The notes below the pieces were generated by a model. The model was not told the DNA's origin, did not search any database, and saw only the letters and a program-made list of their open reading frames with translations. The position numbers were made by a program, and so were the translations under genes. Shown one piece after another: positions 11,745 to 25,000 of a stretch of 64,000 nt of DNA. Positions within the stretch are counted from its first letter, which is position 1; each line of letters begins with the position of its first letter. Origin of the DNA: Xenopus tropicalis (Eukaryota > Chordata > Amphibia > Anura > Pipidae); contig NC_030684.2 of assembly GCF_000004195.4 (NCBI RefSeq), positions 73,063,892 to 73,127,891 on the forward strand, written 5' to 3'.

Positions 11745-11903
11745 CAGGGGTGGCCAAGACGTCGATCGTGGTCCACCAGTCAATCCCCCATGGATTTCTG
11801 GTGGACCACGACGAAGCCAGGGGATGCAGAAGTGCGGCGTGAATATGTACGTACGCTGCATTTGGGGGAGGAGTCGCCGATGGAAAAAGTCTGGCCACCC
11901 CTG
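11745..11903. mobile_element. Short hAT MITE (CAGGGGTGGCCA ends)
   Basis: 159 bases, ends CAGGGGTGGCCA and TGGCCACCCCTG, flanked by a perfect 8-bp duplication CTATAGTC (11737-11744, 11904-11911). Eight-base duplications and CAG...CTG ends are diagnostic of hAT transposons. Confidence 0.88.
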
Positions 11904-11911
11904 CTATAGTC

Positions 11912-12969
11912 ACTTCACATGTATACCTACTGAACAGCAAGTGCAAGTGACATGCATCTAGATGACCTTATCCCACAACTTGCTCTCTTTTTGCCTATAG
12001 TTTTGGGCATAGAGATTAAAACCAGTCTGTTGTGGGCAAAATAAAGCTCTAATTCTGGAAAATATTGTTGACTTGTGGGCAATAAAACATGTGTATTTGG
12101 GCCTTGGGAAGCTGTGTGTTGCCAAATGTGAATAATGCATTTTGCAGTAATTCATATTTGTTCTCTTAAAACAGATTGCCTAAGTGTTTTCCCCTGGTTT
12201 CTCCAAGGCTGGTGGGGAAAAAAAAGCATATGCCTTGCTTAAAAAAAGACTACACACAATTTCTTTCTTTATTATGCAGTTAACAAAGAAACATAAACAG
12301 ATCCGTTTTCAATATAATAAACTACACACAATTAATATAAACAAGGGTTTCAGAAGAAGCCAGTTACAGCTAAAAGGAAAAGTTTCTGCTTAGCAACAAA
12401 TGATGTCATCTAGATGGAGCTATGCTATAGGAGGTAAACAAGAAACTGAGCTATTATTGGTATGCTGCAAACATATTTCTCTTACAGATAGCTCAGGTGA
12501 TTTAATCTGGACTATAATGATACTTTTATGTGCAGCTTCGTGTGTTCACCAAGAAGGAGTCTGCAAACCACATGACTTTTAGGAACTTGAAAACGAAGAG
12601 GTTATGAAAGCCCCTAAGCATTTAACTACGAATGCACACAGAGATTACTGGAGATATATCTCTGCATACAAATGGCTGCAGTTCCTGAATATATATTTAC
12701 AGCATGATCTTGGAAATTTATTTACAGACTTTTGACAGCATTATTCTGGATGCTATGTATATAGACTTTTTGAAGTTCCTATTATAAGTAAATGAATATT
12801 CTGAAGGCAGAAATTAATATAAATTAAGACTTAATTAACACTCCTGGAGCTGATATTAGGTAAGACTATCCTGGATTTTATTGTGGCGAAAAGTGGATTA
12901 TAACATTCTGACAATATGTTCTGTGATTCCAGAGAGGGTCTGTGCTGTGCATGACAAGGCTTCCCCCAT
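11912..12969 (+). other. DMA upstream region
   Basis: No supported coding sequence. Holds the X-box-like site at 12389 and ATTGG at 12456. The transcription start is not evident, and several short frames show no domain. Confidence 0.4.
12389..12408 (+). promoter_or_regulatory. X1/X2-like box upstream of DMA
   Basis: CTTAGCAACAAATG matches the class II X1 consensus CCTAGCAACAGATG at 12 of 14 positions, and overlaps TGATGTCA, an X2 (CREB-type) site one base from TGACGTCA. X1 is bound by RFX in known class II promoters. The nearest inverted CCAAT (ATTGG, 12456-12460) is about 47 bases on, longer than the usual Y-box spacing of about 20. The site is 560 bases before the ATG, implying a long 5' UTR, a missed non-coding exon or a chance match. 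Confidence 0.5.
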
Positions 12970-13048
12970 ATGGATGTTTGGATCATGTGGAGCATTTGGA
13001 TGTTGCTGTTGGAGACGCTCCTTGTGATAACGTTGGGGGCTGAGCAAG
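12970..13048 (+). CDS. DMA: DMA exon 1, signal peptide
   Basis: The ATG at 12970 opens a hydrophobic leader rich in W, L, I and V that ends GAEQ before a GTAAGT donor at 13049. Exon length (79) leaves phase 1, matching exon 2. An ATG at 12951 is in another frame and runs across this start, so 12970 is preferred because only it gives a leader joined in frame to the alpha-1 exon. Confidence 0.85.
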
Positions 13049-16000
13049 GTAAGTATTAACAGTAATGGAGGTTTGTAGTCTGTTAAATAGCAAGTCTGAA
13101 AAAATAATATAACAAAGTATATTTTATGGTATTAAGCTATTGGTAAATTTAACTACAATTCTATACTGTGGGTCTGACACTTAAAATGACATAGCAGATG
13201 TAATTTCCCCCCCAGGTCTTTTAGTAGATCATCATAACTTGCAGGACCAGTAACAACAAAGTAAAATATTTTTCTTCACATTTAAATGGGTTGTTAACTA
13301 AACACTTTTTTCTCTGTTCAGTTATAGGTGCTGCCTCTTAACTGTTACAATTTGCTACTTTAGTTGCTAAATTTCTCAGCAGCATCTGTGTGATGTTAGC
13401 AACTATTGTATCAATTCTAACAGCTGCCTTTAATGAAACTCAGGGATTCTGTGCAGCGGGGCAAAGATAAGAAATGTATTGACTAATGTAGGAAATACAT
13501 GCATTATAGAGCCAGTGACCCTCCTCCCAGAGATGCTCCAGGGCTGGGGTGGCCAGACTTTCTTTGGTTGCGATCGACGTGACGCAGCGTACGTAAGCAT
13601 TCATGGAGCACTTCCGCATCCCTGGCTTGATCGTGGTCCACCAGAAATCCACGTTACATAGTTACATAGGGTTGAAAAAAGACCAGTGTCCATCAAGTTC
13701 AACCCATCCAAGTAAACCCAGCACACCTAACCCACACCTACCAATCTATACACTCACATACATAAACTATATATATACAACCAGTAATACTAACTGTAGA
13801 TATTAGTATCACACTAGCCTTGGATATTCTGATTGATCAAGAACTCATCCAGGCCTCTCTTAAAGGCATTAACAGAATCTGCCATTACCACATCACTAGG
13901 AAGGGCATTCCACAGCCTCACTGCCCTCACCGTGAAAAACCACCTACGCTGCTTCAAATGGAAGCTCCTTTCCTCTAATCTAAAGGGGTGACCTCTGGTG
14001 CGTTGATTGTTTTTATGGGAAAAAAGAACATCCCCCAACTGCCTATAATCCCCTCTAATGTACTTGTACAGAGTAATCGTGTCCCCTCGCAAGCGCCTCT
14101 TTTCCAGAGAAAACAACCCCAACCTCGACAGTCTCACCTCATAGTTTAAATCTTCCATCCCCTTAACCAGTTTAGTTGCACGTCTCTGCACTCTCTCCAG
14201 CTCATTAATATCCTTCTTAAGGACTGGAGCCCAAAACTGCACTGCATACTCAAGGTGAGGCCTTTTGGAGGGATCAACTGGTGGACCGCAATCAACGTAT
14301 TGGCCACCCCTGCTCCAGGCAGACCCGAGAAGGGGGAAAGTTAACTGAAGGAATCATAAAATTAAAAAATAGGAGATTATTGAAAACAGTTTATTTCTGG
14401 AAATATCTGCAAATATCTGAATATATCTGAAAATAACTCAAATGAAAGTGCTCATTTATTGCGTGTAACATCACACTCTGGGGGCATGTTTGGGTCCAGT
14501 GCCTTGAGGCTGCACTGTACAATTACATTCTTGACAATTCTGTGTCCATTCTTTTTGGCAACAATTTGGAGAAGGCTTTTTTTCAGTTGTAGCTCAATAA
14601 AGAACAACTTCAGCTGACACTTGGTATTAAACATGGCTATGTTAAGTTTATTTGCCTCTGATTACCCTTAAAAATCCCATGCTAAGTTCATATAGTTCTT
14701 TACTGACTCTCCTACCACATCAAGATTAGAACTGAGGACATGTAATTTTATATGTAGTGTTGCCCATATAGTGTATCTATGATTACATGTATGAAGGAGG
14801 AATCCCCTATGTAGAACTATGTGGACAAACTGCCAGTCTGGGCCTTTTAAGAGAATTACCAGGACCCCAGGAAGATGCCTGGGACTCCATATGTTCCTGG
14901 CCAGCTCAAGGGAGCTAGGGCTTTGAATGTGACATGGACAAACAAGATGGCCATCTTTGTTATTATATTTATACAAGCTACACACCACTCCTGCAGGCAA
15001 CTTCTCACCACTTCGAATAAACAAAGCAATGCTTAGGCCTTTCCACTGGAAATTAACTTTGTTTTAAGTGGAAACAAAGTGGGGCATTAGCTTAATGGCT
15101 GGACTACAGAAGTTATTACCTAAGATAGACTAATTAAATCCTACTGCTGTGCCCAAAGTAATGTAATAAAATAAATGACTTCCATTTTTAACTGCTTACT
15201 GCTTACCCTGGGCTGGTGCTTCTGTTCACTATAAACTGAACCAGTCCAGGATGATTCTGTATGAGCTCATTGTCGCCATCTTCTTTGGCTTTTTCTGTCT
15301 TCCCTTAAAGGACAAGGCAACACAAAATATAATTTTTTGCTTAATAAAAGAAAATTCTAAGCAGCTTTGCAATATACATTTATTACAAGTTTGTAATGGT
15401 TTTTGAGTTATTTGTATTTATAATTGCTATTAGAAGCAGTGTTTGCCCGTCCTTTTCTATTCTCTGCCCCAGGGGCTCAGACTGTTGAAACAATGTAACA
15501 CAAGGCAGCAGACTGACAGACCTGCCTTGCTGGAGAAGCAAGACCTTTGCAACATTGTTTAAAATGTAACAACCGGGAGTTCAGCAAATGCTGCTTTCAA
15601 TAGCAATTACATTTACAAGTAACGTTTAAAGCGCTACAAATTTTTAATTACTTCATATTGGAAAGTTGCTTGCTTAGAATTATGTTTTCTTTCATTATGC
15701 AAAAAATTATTTTTGGGGTTGACATGCCCTTTAATTTTGGTCCGGGCAGATTGATGTGCAGTAGTGAAAAGCTGAGCTTCAGATGCAAAAAGCCAGTTTT
15801 GTCATTCTACTGCACATGTGTCTGTCCAGGCCTAAAGAAAAAAAGAAAGAAGCAGAAGATCAAATGAGCTCCTACAGAAATACCCTAAATTGGTGCAGCT
15901 TTATTCAAACAGGAGCTATGACCCTGGGTATCAGGTAAGCAATTATAATCACTGTGAGGTTGCCTAAGATTTGGCACTCTCCAGCAGGGGTGGGCCAAGC

Positions 16001-19000
16001 CGACCAGGCGCCCTAGGCAACCCGGTCGGCCACCATGCCCCCCCCACATGAGCAGTAGCATGTGGGGGGGTTGCAATGCGATGGGTCATTGCCCCTGCCG
16101 CTAATGACAAGCGGCGGGGGCAATGACAAAGGAGGAGGACTAGGGGTAGGCAGAAGTGGCTCCTGTCTGGCACCCCCTAATCGTTGCACCCTAGGCAGCT
16201 GCCTCTTCTGCCTACCCCCAGTTCCGGCCCTGCTTTCCAGTGATTATTCCTTTAGTTCTCCCTTAAAAGGTGTGTTTTTTTTTAAGTAGTTACCTTTTTT
16301 GTGTGTTTTTAAGGTTATGTAACAAAAGGCATTGTTTGCCCAGGAGCAGTAACCAATAGCAACCAATCAGTAGGTAGACTTTACTAGTCACCTGTTTAAA
16401 GGCAAACTTTATTGGTTGCTATGGGTTAAACTGGGCACATTTCGTGCCTATTTTTAATATGGGGGTAAATAACTTTAAATATATCGGTTTTAAGACACTT
16501 TTTAGAACTTAAAACCTTGTTGCTGCTTGACCCCCAAAACAGGCTTTGAATGTGATTCATGGAGGCAGCAGATTTGAAACTCTTTGGTCTGCTACTTTTT
16601 ATTTATTTATATGGCATAATACATTCTTCTGGGTAGCATGGTATAATTCTCTCTTTTCTGTAGCTTAAAATACTAATTTTGGCACCAGTGGTGATGCTGC
16701 CATGTGGCGAATTGAAAAACTCAGACGGCAGCAGCCTGCAAGTTACCATTGCAAAAAGGCGCACCTGGCAATTTAAAGAGCTAAAATTCAGATTTTTAAA
16801 TCATAATTTTGCTCTGCTACTGCAGAGAATGCAATTGCTCATTCTGCACTAGCGATGTGGCCCTCAGAAAGGTAAGCAACAGGTGTGAGGGACCCATGGA
16901 ACGGCCCTAGTAGGTGCTACACCTGTTGCAGCATATTTAGTAATTTAGGGGCCAAAACGCCTGTTCAACAATTATCTGGATGTAAGTTAGCCAAATATCC
17001 ATTTGGCAGGTTTGAAAATCCAGTTTCACATTATTATGATTTGCTCATTACAACAGGCTTTTGAATTTCCATTATTATACAGATTATATACATGGCTGTT
17101 GAATTCAAATTATTAGACACTAGAAAGCAGAAATTCCTGATTCAGCTGTTTTGGGATAACACCTTACATGTCCCAGGATAGTAGCTTTATTAACTCACCC
17201 TTGGACTAAAATATGAAATAGTAACAGTATTATTTGATATTTGATGTTATCACATCTTAATTGAGAAGTGAGTATAGAAAATCTAGGGGTAATTCTTCAT
17301 GTATTAGTGATTTTTACTGAACAGACCCTTAAGAGTTGAACTTTTCTTTTAAGGCATATGATACACATGTTATATTTCCTACACTAAAAGAGCTCTAGAG
17401 TCTCCAGAATGTGGTAATTATTTCAGGAGTAAAATACAGCCTGAGGTTCTTACCTTGCCTTGTGCCAGAAGTGCCCCTATAAAGCTAACTTTACAAGAAA
17501 TCAATATGCCAGTGTACCACCAACAACTATTCTAGAGACTAACAGATGGGGATGCAGCACATAGTATACATGGGATTTTTCTCAGAAGGCATTACAGCAA
17601 TAATAGGATCTTGTTTGGGGGGTAGGGGTGACACGTGTATTAAAGGGGTAGTTCACCTTTAGGTAAACTTTTAGTATGTTTAAATTTGCTACAGTTTTTT
17701 AGTTATTTGCTGGTTACTTCTACCTCTTATCCAGCTTTCCAGTTTTTTATCCGGCAGCAAAAAACCTTTTAAACTATTTATTACATATCTTTCTATTTGG
17801 CCCTCTCTTATGCATCTTTTAGTGTGCCATTCAAACTGCTGCCGTTTTTCTAGGGTTAACTGTAATTTAATTGTTGCTGAAATTTTAGATCGATAAGCCA
17901 CAGAACAGAAAGCTGAATTATTCAAAAAATTCAAAAAATAAAAAAAATTATGAAGTCACCAAATGACTACTATCACTAGATCAGTGCTGTCCAACTGGCG
18001 GCCCGCGGGCCACATGCGGCCCTCGACCCCCCTCTGTGTGACCCCCCACCTGTCTGGCTGCTTTGATGTGTTAACTTTGTGTTAGCTTTAAATGGTATCA
18101 GTACTGAGATTAACTGCCCCCCTGCATGGTTCTCACCTCAGATTCAGTCTGTAATCCCTCTGTATTGTTTAAAAATGTAATCCCCTGTGTTGTTCACATC
18201 TTTTAATCTCTGCATTGTTCACCTCCTGCAGTGTTCACACCTCTTCACCTCTTCACACCTCACACATTGTATGTACTGCCTGGCCTATGCTGCCTGTGTA
18301 TAGGAAGCATTGGGTAGGCAGAGTATGGCACATAGGCAGCATAGGGCAGGAAGGGTATGGCACCCACAGGCAGCATAGGGTAGGCAGAGTATGGCACATA
18401 GGCAGCATAGGGCAGGGAGGGTATGGCACCCACAGGCAGCATAGGGTAGGCAGAGTATGGCACACACAGGCAGCATAGGGCAGGGAGGGTATGGCACCCA
18501 CAGGCAGCATAGGGTAGGCAGAGAATGGCAACACACAGGCAGCATAGGGCAGGCAGAGTGCTGCTTGTGTGTGCCATACTCTGCCTACCCTATGCTGCCT
18601 GTGGGAGGTGAACCTGGCAGGGGTTTGTTCTGGGAGTTTGTTAGCAGTTGGAAATAGCCATTAAATGGTCCCTAAGGTGTGTAAATATGTGCTGGGGGTT
18701 GCTGTGCTATCCACAGGGGAGGGGAAGGCATGTGGATTTAAGGGTGTGTCTTAATATGTCAATGACAATTCTTTAACATATGAATGATGGTTGATATCCA
18801 TGCAGCAACCATTGTGATAAAATGGGTGTGGTTTGAAGTGGGTGTGGTTTAAAATGGGGGAGTGGCCAAACTGGCTTCCATTAGCGGCCCTCCACCATGT
18901 ATGCAAGAGAAATTCCGGCCCTCAGCACTGCAGAAGTTGGACAGCACTGCACTAGATGATACAGCAGTTAATTTAACAGTGATTTTCCCCTTTAACTGAT

Positions 19001-22000
19001 GTATGATTAAGATTTGTTCAATGTATTTAGGCTAGAATATCATCACAACCAAGGCCTTGAAATAAAGCAACATTCCTGCTGACTGTCTTTCTGCCCCATA
19101 TCTTTTCTCTATTTTAATCTTTTTAAAGTCATTTTTTAATGTCATTGGAATTTTACATATTTTTCTCTGAAGTTATTTATAGTCTATGCTTTTCTTTCTC
19201 CCATCTGGTGTCAGACATTGTTATTATTGCTGATTGTCACACTTTATTTTTGCAGGCAGCCATATTCTGAGACAGGTCCTGTTTTGTCAGCCACAGTCCC
19301 CATCTCCAGTTCTGCTGAAAATGTTTGATGATGAGCAGATGTTCCAGTACAGTTTTGCAGATAAATCCGTTGTACCTCGCATCCCAGACTTTAATAAGTG
19401 GACCAGCCAGGGCGTTTTCTCCAGTTCTGAATTTCTTGCGTTTGATGAAGAGTTGTGTACAGAGTCCATGCAAAACTTTACCAAAGCTGTTGTAGACATT
19501 ACACCAGAGACAAAAGGTCAGTATCACAGCAAAGGCAATTTTTTTAAACTCTCAGTACATTAATCTATTTATGCCTAAAACTATCCCAGCTACCATTGTA
19601 TCTTTTCAGGGTTGGACTGGGCCGCTGGGACACTGGGAAAAAACCCGGTGGGCCCCAGCAGCCCGACCCTTGCCAGTGCTCCCCCGGCCAACGGGGTTCC
19701 ACCCCTGATGGTTAGGGGAGGACTTCAGGTGGGGGTCCCTGCAGGGGGTTAGGGAGGCTCTGCGGGGGGTTAGGGAGCACAGCGGGGGCCCCTAGGGGGT
19801 ACGGGGGACACGGCCGGCAGGGGCACCTGCAGGGCCCCTGGGGTGGTGGCCCTGGTGGGCCCTGCACCGCCAAGTCCGACCCTGTACCTTTTTATGCTTC
19901 AACACAAAAGACAGAGCTTAACAGTTACTGTGTATTATCAGTCCCTGACCCAGTTCAGCTTACACCACACTCTCATACACAGCATTTCATCAGCAACCAA
20001 CTTACCTGCCAATATGTTTATGGATTCTAAAGGAAATCAGATCACCCAGGGGAAACCCACACAGACATAGGAAGAATATGCAAAAACTCATTCAGAAATG
20101 CAAAGCACAAAAGTGAGAGTGCATCAATACTGTTTATAAACATACTTACTCCCTTTCTACTTGCAACATACATTAATGCAACTAGTGATCTCTTTGATTA
20201 TTTAAGCATGCACACATTGAGGCAAGTAAAGTCAGCCTAGACCTGCCTGTAATTTCAGGTTTCCTTTAGTGGACTGGTTCAATAACTGCTACTGACTTGC
20301 ACCAAAGGAATCTTACACTTACCGTTAGTAATACATACTGAAAGTGACGCTGTTCTAACACACCTTCAGGGGAACTGCCACAACTTGCCTACAATTTATC
20401 AAAATGGATGCTAGCTTGTATATGTATGGGTGCATTACATTTAAGTTATGGTCGATGCAACTTAGTTTGTGTTGTAAGAATTTTGTCAAAATACTGTGTT
20501 GTGGGGTATTAAACATAGCAATTAGCATTAACTGAGGCTTGCATAAAGTTGTTGGAGTGACTTTAGCTCTGCAAGTTACCAATGTCAATATCCTTTCTGT
20601 CAGTATATTCATCTATTTATTTATAGTTCTCTTATCACAGATACTGATTTCTACTGCTAATATAGTGCCAACACAGTCAGAAACATCTAAATTTAATTCA
20701 TGATTCACATCAGTCCTGGCCCTAGTTGAGCTTATAATCGAAAGTTAATGATTTTTATCAATACAATAGATTTGATGCACGGCACTTAATTCCCTTGTTA
20801 TCTGTATCTGTTTTAATCCAACATGTAGTATCTACCTTAAATACAGTGGGAGTCATTTACAAATGGGGGTAAAGTACTGTGTGTTAAAACCTGCTGCAAT
20901 TCCCCATATTTTGTTTCACCACAATGTAGCATGTTTTCCAACAATTATGGTGTCATTGCTTTTTCCCTAAGTGACTTCATAAGCCAAATAAAATTTACCC
21001 TAGGTTCTAAGTGACAAGGGGCACACAATTTTTAAATGGCATTTTAACACATGCATATTTAGCCGTATTTTTTGCTTTCTGTTGTGCTCACTGTGTGTTA
21101 GCTCACACCCCAGTAACCTGCTTAAAGGAACAGTAACACCAAAAAAAGAGCTTTCAAGTAATAAAAATATAATGCACTTTTGCCCTGTACTGGTAAAACT
21201 GGTGTGTTTGCTACAGTAACACTACTATAATTTATATAATAAGCTGCTGTGTAGCCACAGGGGCAGCCATTCAAGCTGGAAAAAAGGAGAAAAGGCACAG
21301 GTTACATAGCAGATAACAGATAAGTTCTGTAGAATACAATAGTGTTTTATCTGTTATCTGCTATGTGCCTGTGCCTTTTCTCCTTTGAATGGCTGCCTCC
21401 ATGGCTACATAGCAGCTTATTTATATAAATTATAGTAGACTTTCTGAAGTAAACACTCAACTTTTACCAGTGCAGGGCAGCAGCACATTACATTTTAGTT
21501 ACTTTTATACACTTTCATTTTTTGGTGTTACTGTTCCTTTATTAATCTGAAACTGATGAGATGGAACCACTTAAAAATATTCCCTACCCAGTACTAAACA
21601 CAAACCAGAATGGTACCCCCAGAATAATTATTAGTCTGGCATCAGATTTAGGAGACATGAAGGAAGAAAAAAAAACAGATGCAAGTTCTTTCATTTACTT
21701 GGGTTTTTAGGCATCTGTTAATCTTTCTCTGTTACAAGGAATTTGTTTCCACAGTCCTGTTTGTTCAAAAATTTAAAAAAGCTCAGTCGGTTGTGGAAAA
21801 AAGTAATGGATTTCTGGAACCCTAAGTTAAATAACTCACTTCTGTACCTTTTCTTCCATGTCCTCCAAACTAAAAATAAATCTGCCTCTGTGACTTGCAG
21901 TGTCCATCAAGTCTTTTCCCTCTATCAATGACCATTCTCATATAGCAAGTTAACCCCAAAGAAAATGTTTATAACACAGTGGAACTAATATCTATTACCA

Positions 22001-25000
22001 ATACATTCTAGTGTATCTAACATTTTTTTAAGTTGAATCTTGTGATCATGCAGCAACTATCATATTTTTTTTCTTTTAGGCATATTGGATATAAAGGTTT
22101 TTACATTACACCCACTTACCATAGGAAAGCCGAACACACTGGTTTGTTTTATCAGTAATATAATTCCTCCTACTCTCAATATCACCTGGAGGAAGAATAG
22201 CATTTTGTTGAAAGATGGAATAAGCTACACGGGTTATTTTGCCTTGAGTAATAATGAATACCAGACTTTCTCCTACCTCAACTTCACTCCAACGTACACA
22301 GACAGCTATACTTGTAATGCTCAAGAGTCTGGGAAAAGCACTACAACCGTTGCATACTGGGGTAAGAACCTTTATGTCATTATGCTAGGAAGGAGGAAGG
22401 AGTCTGGGGATGGGCAGAGTAAGCTGATGTAATTACATGTTCAGCCCCATCCTTTGTACTGATTTCTGCAGACTCTTCCTTTGGGGTCTTAATCACTAAT
22501 AGTTGTAAAATCACAACCCATGCATAAAGATATTATCTTTCTAGTAGTCTGGTCATATAGTTACATAGTTACATAGTTACATAGGGTTGAAAAAAGACCA
22601 TTGTCCATCAAGTTCAACCCATCCGAGTAAACCCAGCACACAACCTATACTAACCAATCTATACACTCACATACATAAACTATATATATACAACCAGTAA
22701 TACTAACTGTAGATATTAGTATCACAATAGCCTTGGATATTCTGCTTGTTCAAAAACTCATCCAGGCCCCTCTTAAAGGCATTAACAGAGTCTGCCATTA
22801 CCACATCACTAGGAAGGGCATTCCACAGCCTCACTGCCCTCACCGTGAAAATATATAATAGCAGATTGTTCTTTATAAACAGCATTCATGTAGTATCCAA
22901 AATAAAGCCTTTGCCTTATTTTCCTTCTGTCTCCCCACCTAAAGGTGAAGACACATTGGGCTTCTAGTTGCAGCTACTTTTTCAAGGCTACTAAACTCCA
23001 GAAAAAACCCTGCCATAGACAATACTGAGAATTGTCTCTGCTAAAACACACATAGAGGCAGTTATCAGTAAATGATCAGCTTTGTCTTTTTTAGCAGCCA
23101 TGACAAGTAGCTGCTACTAGTAGCTCTGTGTGTCTTCAACCTCAAGGCTTTGTTCTGTGGCTCTTTTCTCTCTCTCTCTGTCTGTCCAGTCAATCCTCTG
23201 ATAAATGCATTTGTTTATTTGTGTCAACTTATCATTGTCTGGCACCAGTTTTCTCTATCCATATGGTTATGGTCACACTTAGCTGTATTTACACAGGCTG
23301 AGAGACAACCCAACCACTTGCCTCAGCCCACGCCAGTGTCTGCACTAACAGGCACTGTGCCAACCTGGGTGCCCATGAGAACATGGAGCAGATTTCGGAA
23401 TGGAAACTCATGAGTATGTATTTTTGCCTCAGAATCTGCTCTGTGTATCTTCATGCAGCCTACTGCAGTGCCTGGAGTGGGCTGAGGTAAGCAGTTGCGC
23501 TGTCTCTCTGCCTACCTTTCTACACAGGTCAAGAAACAGCCCTGCATGGCTGCAAGAACTCTCATCCCCACACTCTGTTTTGGCTTCAGACTGATATTCC
23601 TGGATCCCTTAATCTTCAAAGTTTTTGAATGTCAATTAAAACCTCACTGTCCATTGAGACTTATTACACTGCAGGACTAATCTCTGCTAAGGAAAAGCTT
23701 TTCAGCACATCGCCAGAGACTCTCTATCAGTGGCAGACACCGTAGACAATCTGGCCAGTCGCCTCGCTCCCCTGCGTACATGCACAAATGGGCATGGACT
23801 GGGGAGAAATTAACAATATGCAGGCAGTGGGGTGGCCAGGCTAGGGGCAAGAGACAGAAGAAGTAGCCTAGCACAACAACCCCCCACCATCATTGTGCCC
23901 TCGGCACTTGCCTCTTCTGCCCACTCCTAGTTCTGCCCCTACTCTCTATTTCAGACTCCAAGGTTCCCTACATTTTAAATCATATTTTAAAGGGGGTTGT
24001 ACAAATTTCAGTTGGTTTCTAATTTTTATTTTTGACCCTTTTTTAAAATTAGAGTCTAAAGTTTAAGGTTTCTCTGTTGTTCCAATCTGGCAGATCAAAA
24101 TCCAGGTGCAGCCCACTGTTACAATTTGTGCATCTGTGGCATATTTGCAACTATTTTATCGATTCTAACAGCTGCCGTTAATAAATCTCAGGGATTAAGC
24201 TCAGCAGGGCCAAAGATAAGGAAAGTATCAAAATGAATGTATCAAATTGGAACAGGTACAGAGTTGGAGACCCCCCCCACCCCCCTTAGAGCTGCTCCAG
24301 GTAGCCACAAGAAGGTGTAAAATGAAACTTTAATTAAAATAAAACCATTTAAAAGTAATACATAGAAAACAATTGAATAAAGTCTTTATTCTTGGTGTAC
24401 TATCTGAATACTGAACTGAAAAAAGTGTTTGAATACTGAACCTTAAACACTGTGTTGCCAAAAGCTCACCAACCACAATTTTCTTTAAGTACCGCCTGCC
24501 CCAAGTAGGTGTTAATCTTCGCACAGACTAATGCGATATTTATCGCATTTAACGCTTCATATGTGTTTTTGAATCATGCGTTACTACTATTTCTATGCAC
24601 TAATTAATGCAATGCGTTAAAATTAATGCGTTGCGATGATGCGTTATTTAGCGCATGCAATATGTGTCTTAACGCATGCGAAAAGACTTGATGAATCGGT
24701 ACTTATTTATCGCGTCAATTTTAACCCCAAAAAACATGCGATAAGTTTTATCGCAGTTTACTGAATCGGCCCCAAAATGTCAAGTGTGGAAACCAATGTT
24801 CATAATAGATACAAAATTCTTTGTGCACCTCACAATTTGTTATGTGTGCTGGCTTTAAAACTTGTGTGCGCTTGCCCAAGTGCATGTCTTAATGTTGAAT
24901 CATGCTCAGTTGCTTCTACTGACACTGATGAACCCTGAAGCAGTAATAGGCACAGCAGATTTGCTCAACAAAACATCTCAACAAAAAAAATGTAATTTGC

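Larger units (their letters stand above)
13282..14400. mobile_element. Old TTAA MITE hosting a hAT that hosts a CR1
   Basis: Begins TTAAATGGGTTGTTAACT. Its body (CTAACAGCTGCC, CTCAGGGATT, GGCAAAGATAAG) matches a second copy at 23987-24330. A hAT MITE occupies 13544-14312. The right border near 14400 is approximate. Confidence 0.55.
17640..18995. mobile_element. T2-type MITE hosting a minisatellite hAT
   Basis: TTAAAGGGGTAGTTCACC at the left and TTTTCCCCTTTAA at the right, TTAA borders. The same left end occurs at 31221 and, in variant form, at 37593. The hAT at 17982-18949 sits in its right part. Confidence 0.6.

Noticed and set aside
12400..12582. 60-codon + frame just after the DMA X-box
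   Set aside because: No similarity recognised, no splice signals in phase with the leader exon, and it overlaps the regulatory site.
22106..22324. - strand frame across DMA exon 3
   Set aside because: Antisense shadow of the Ig domain exon.
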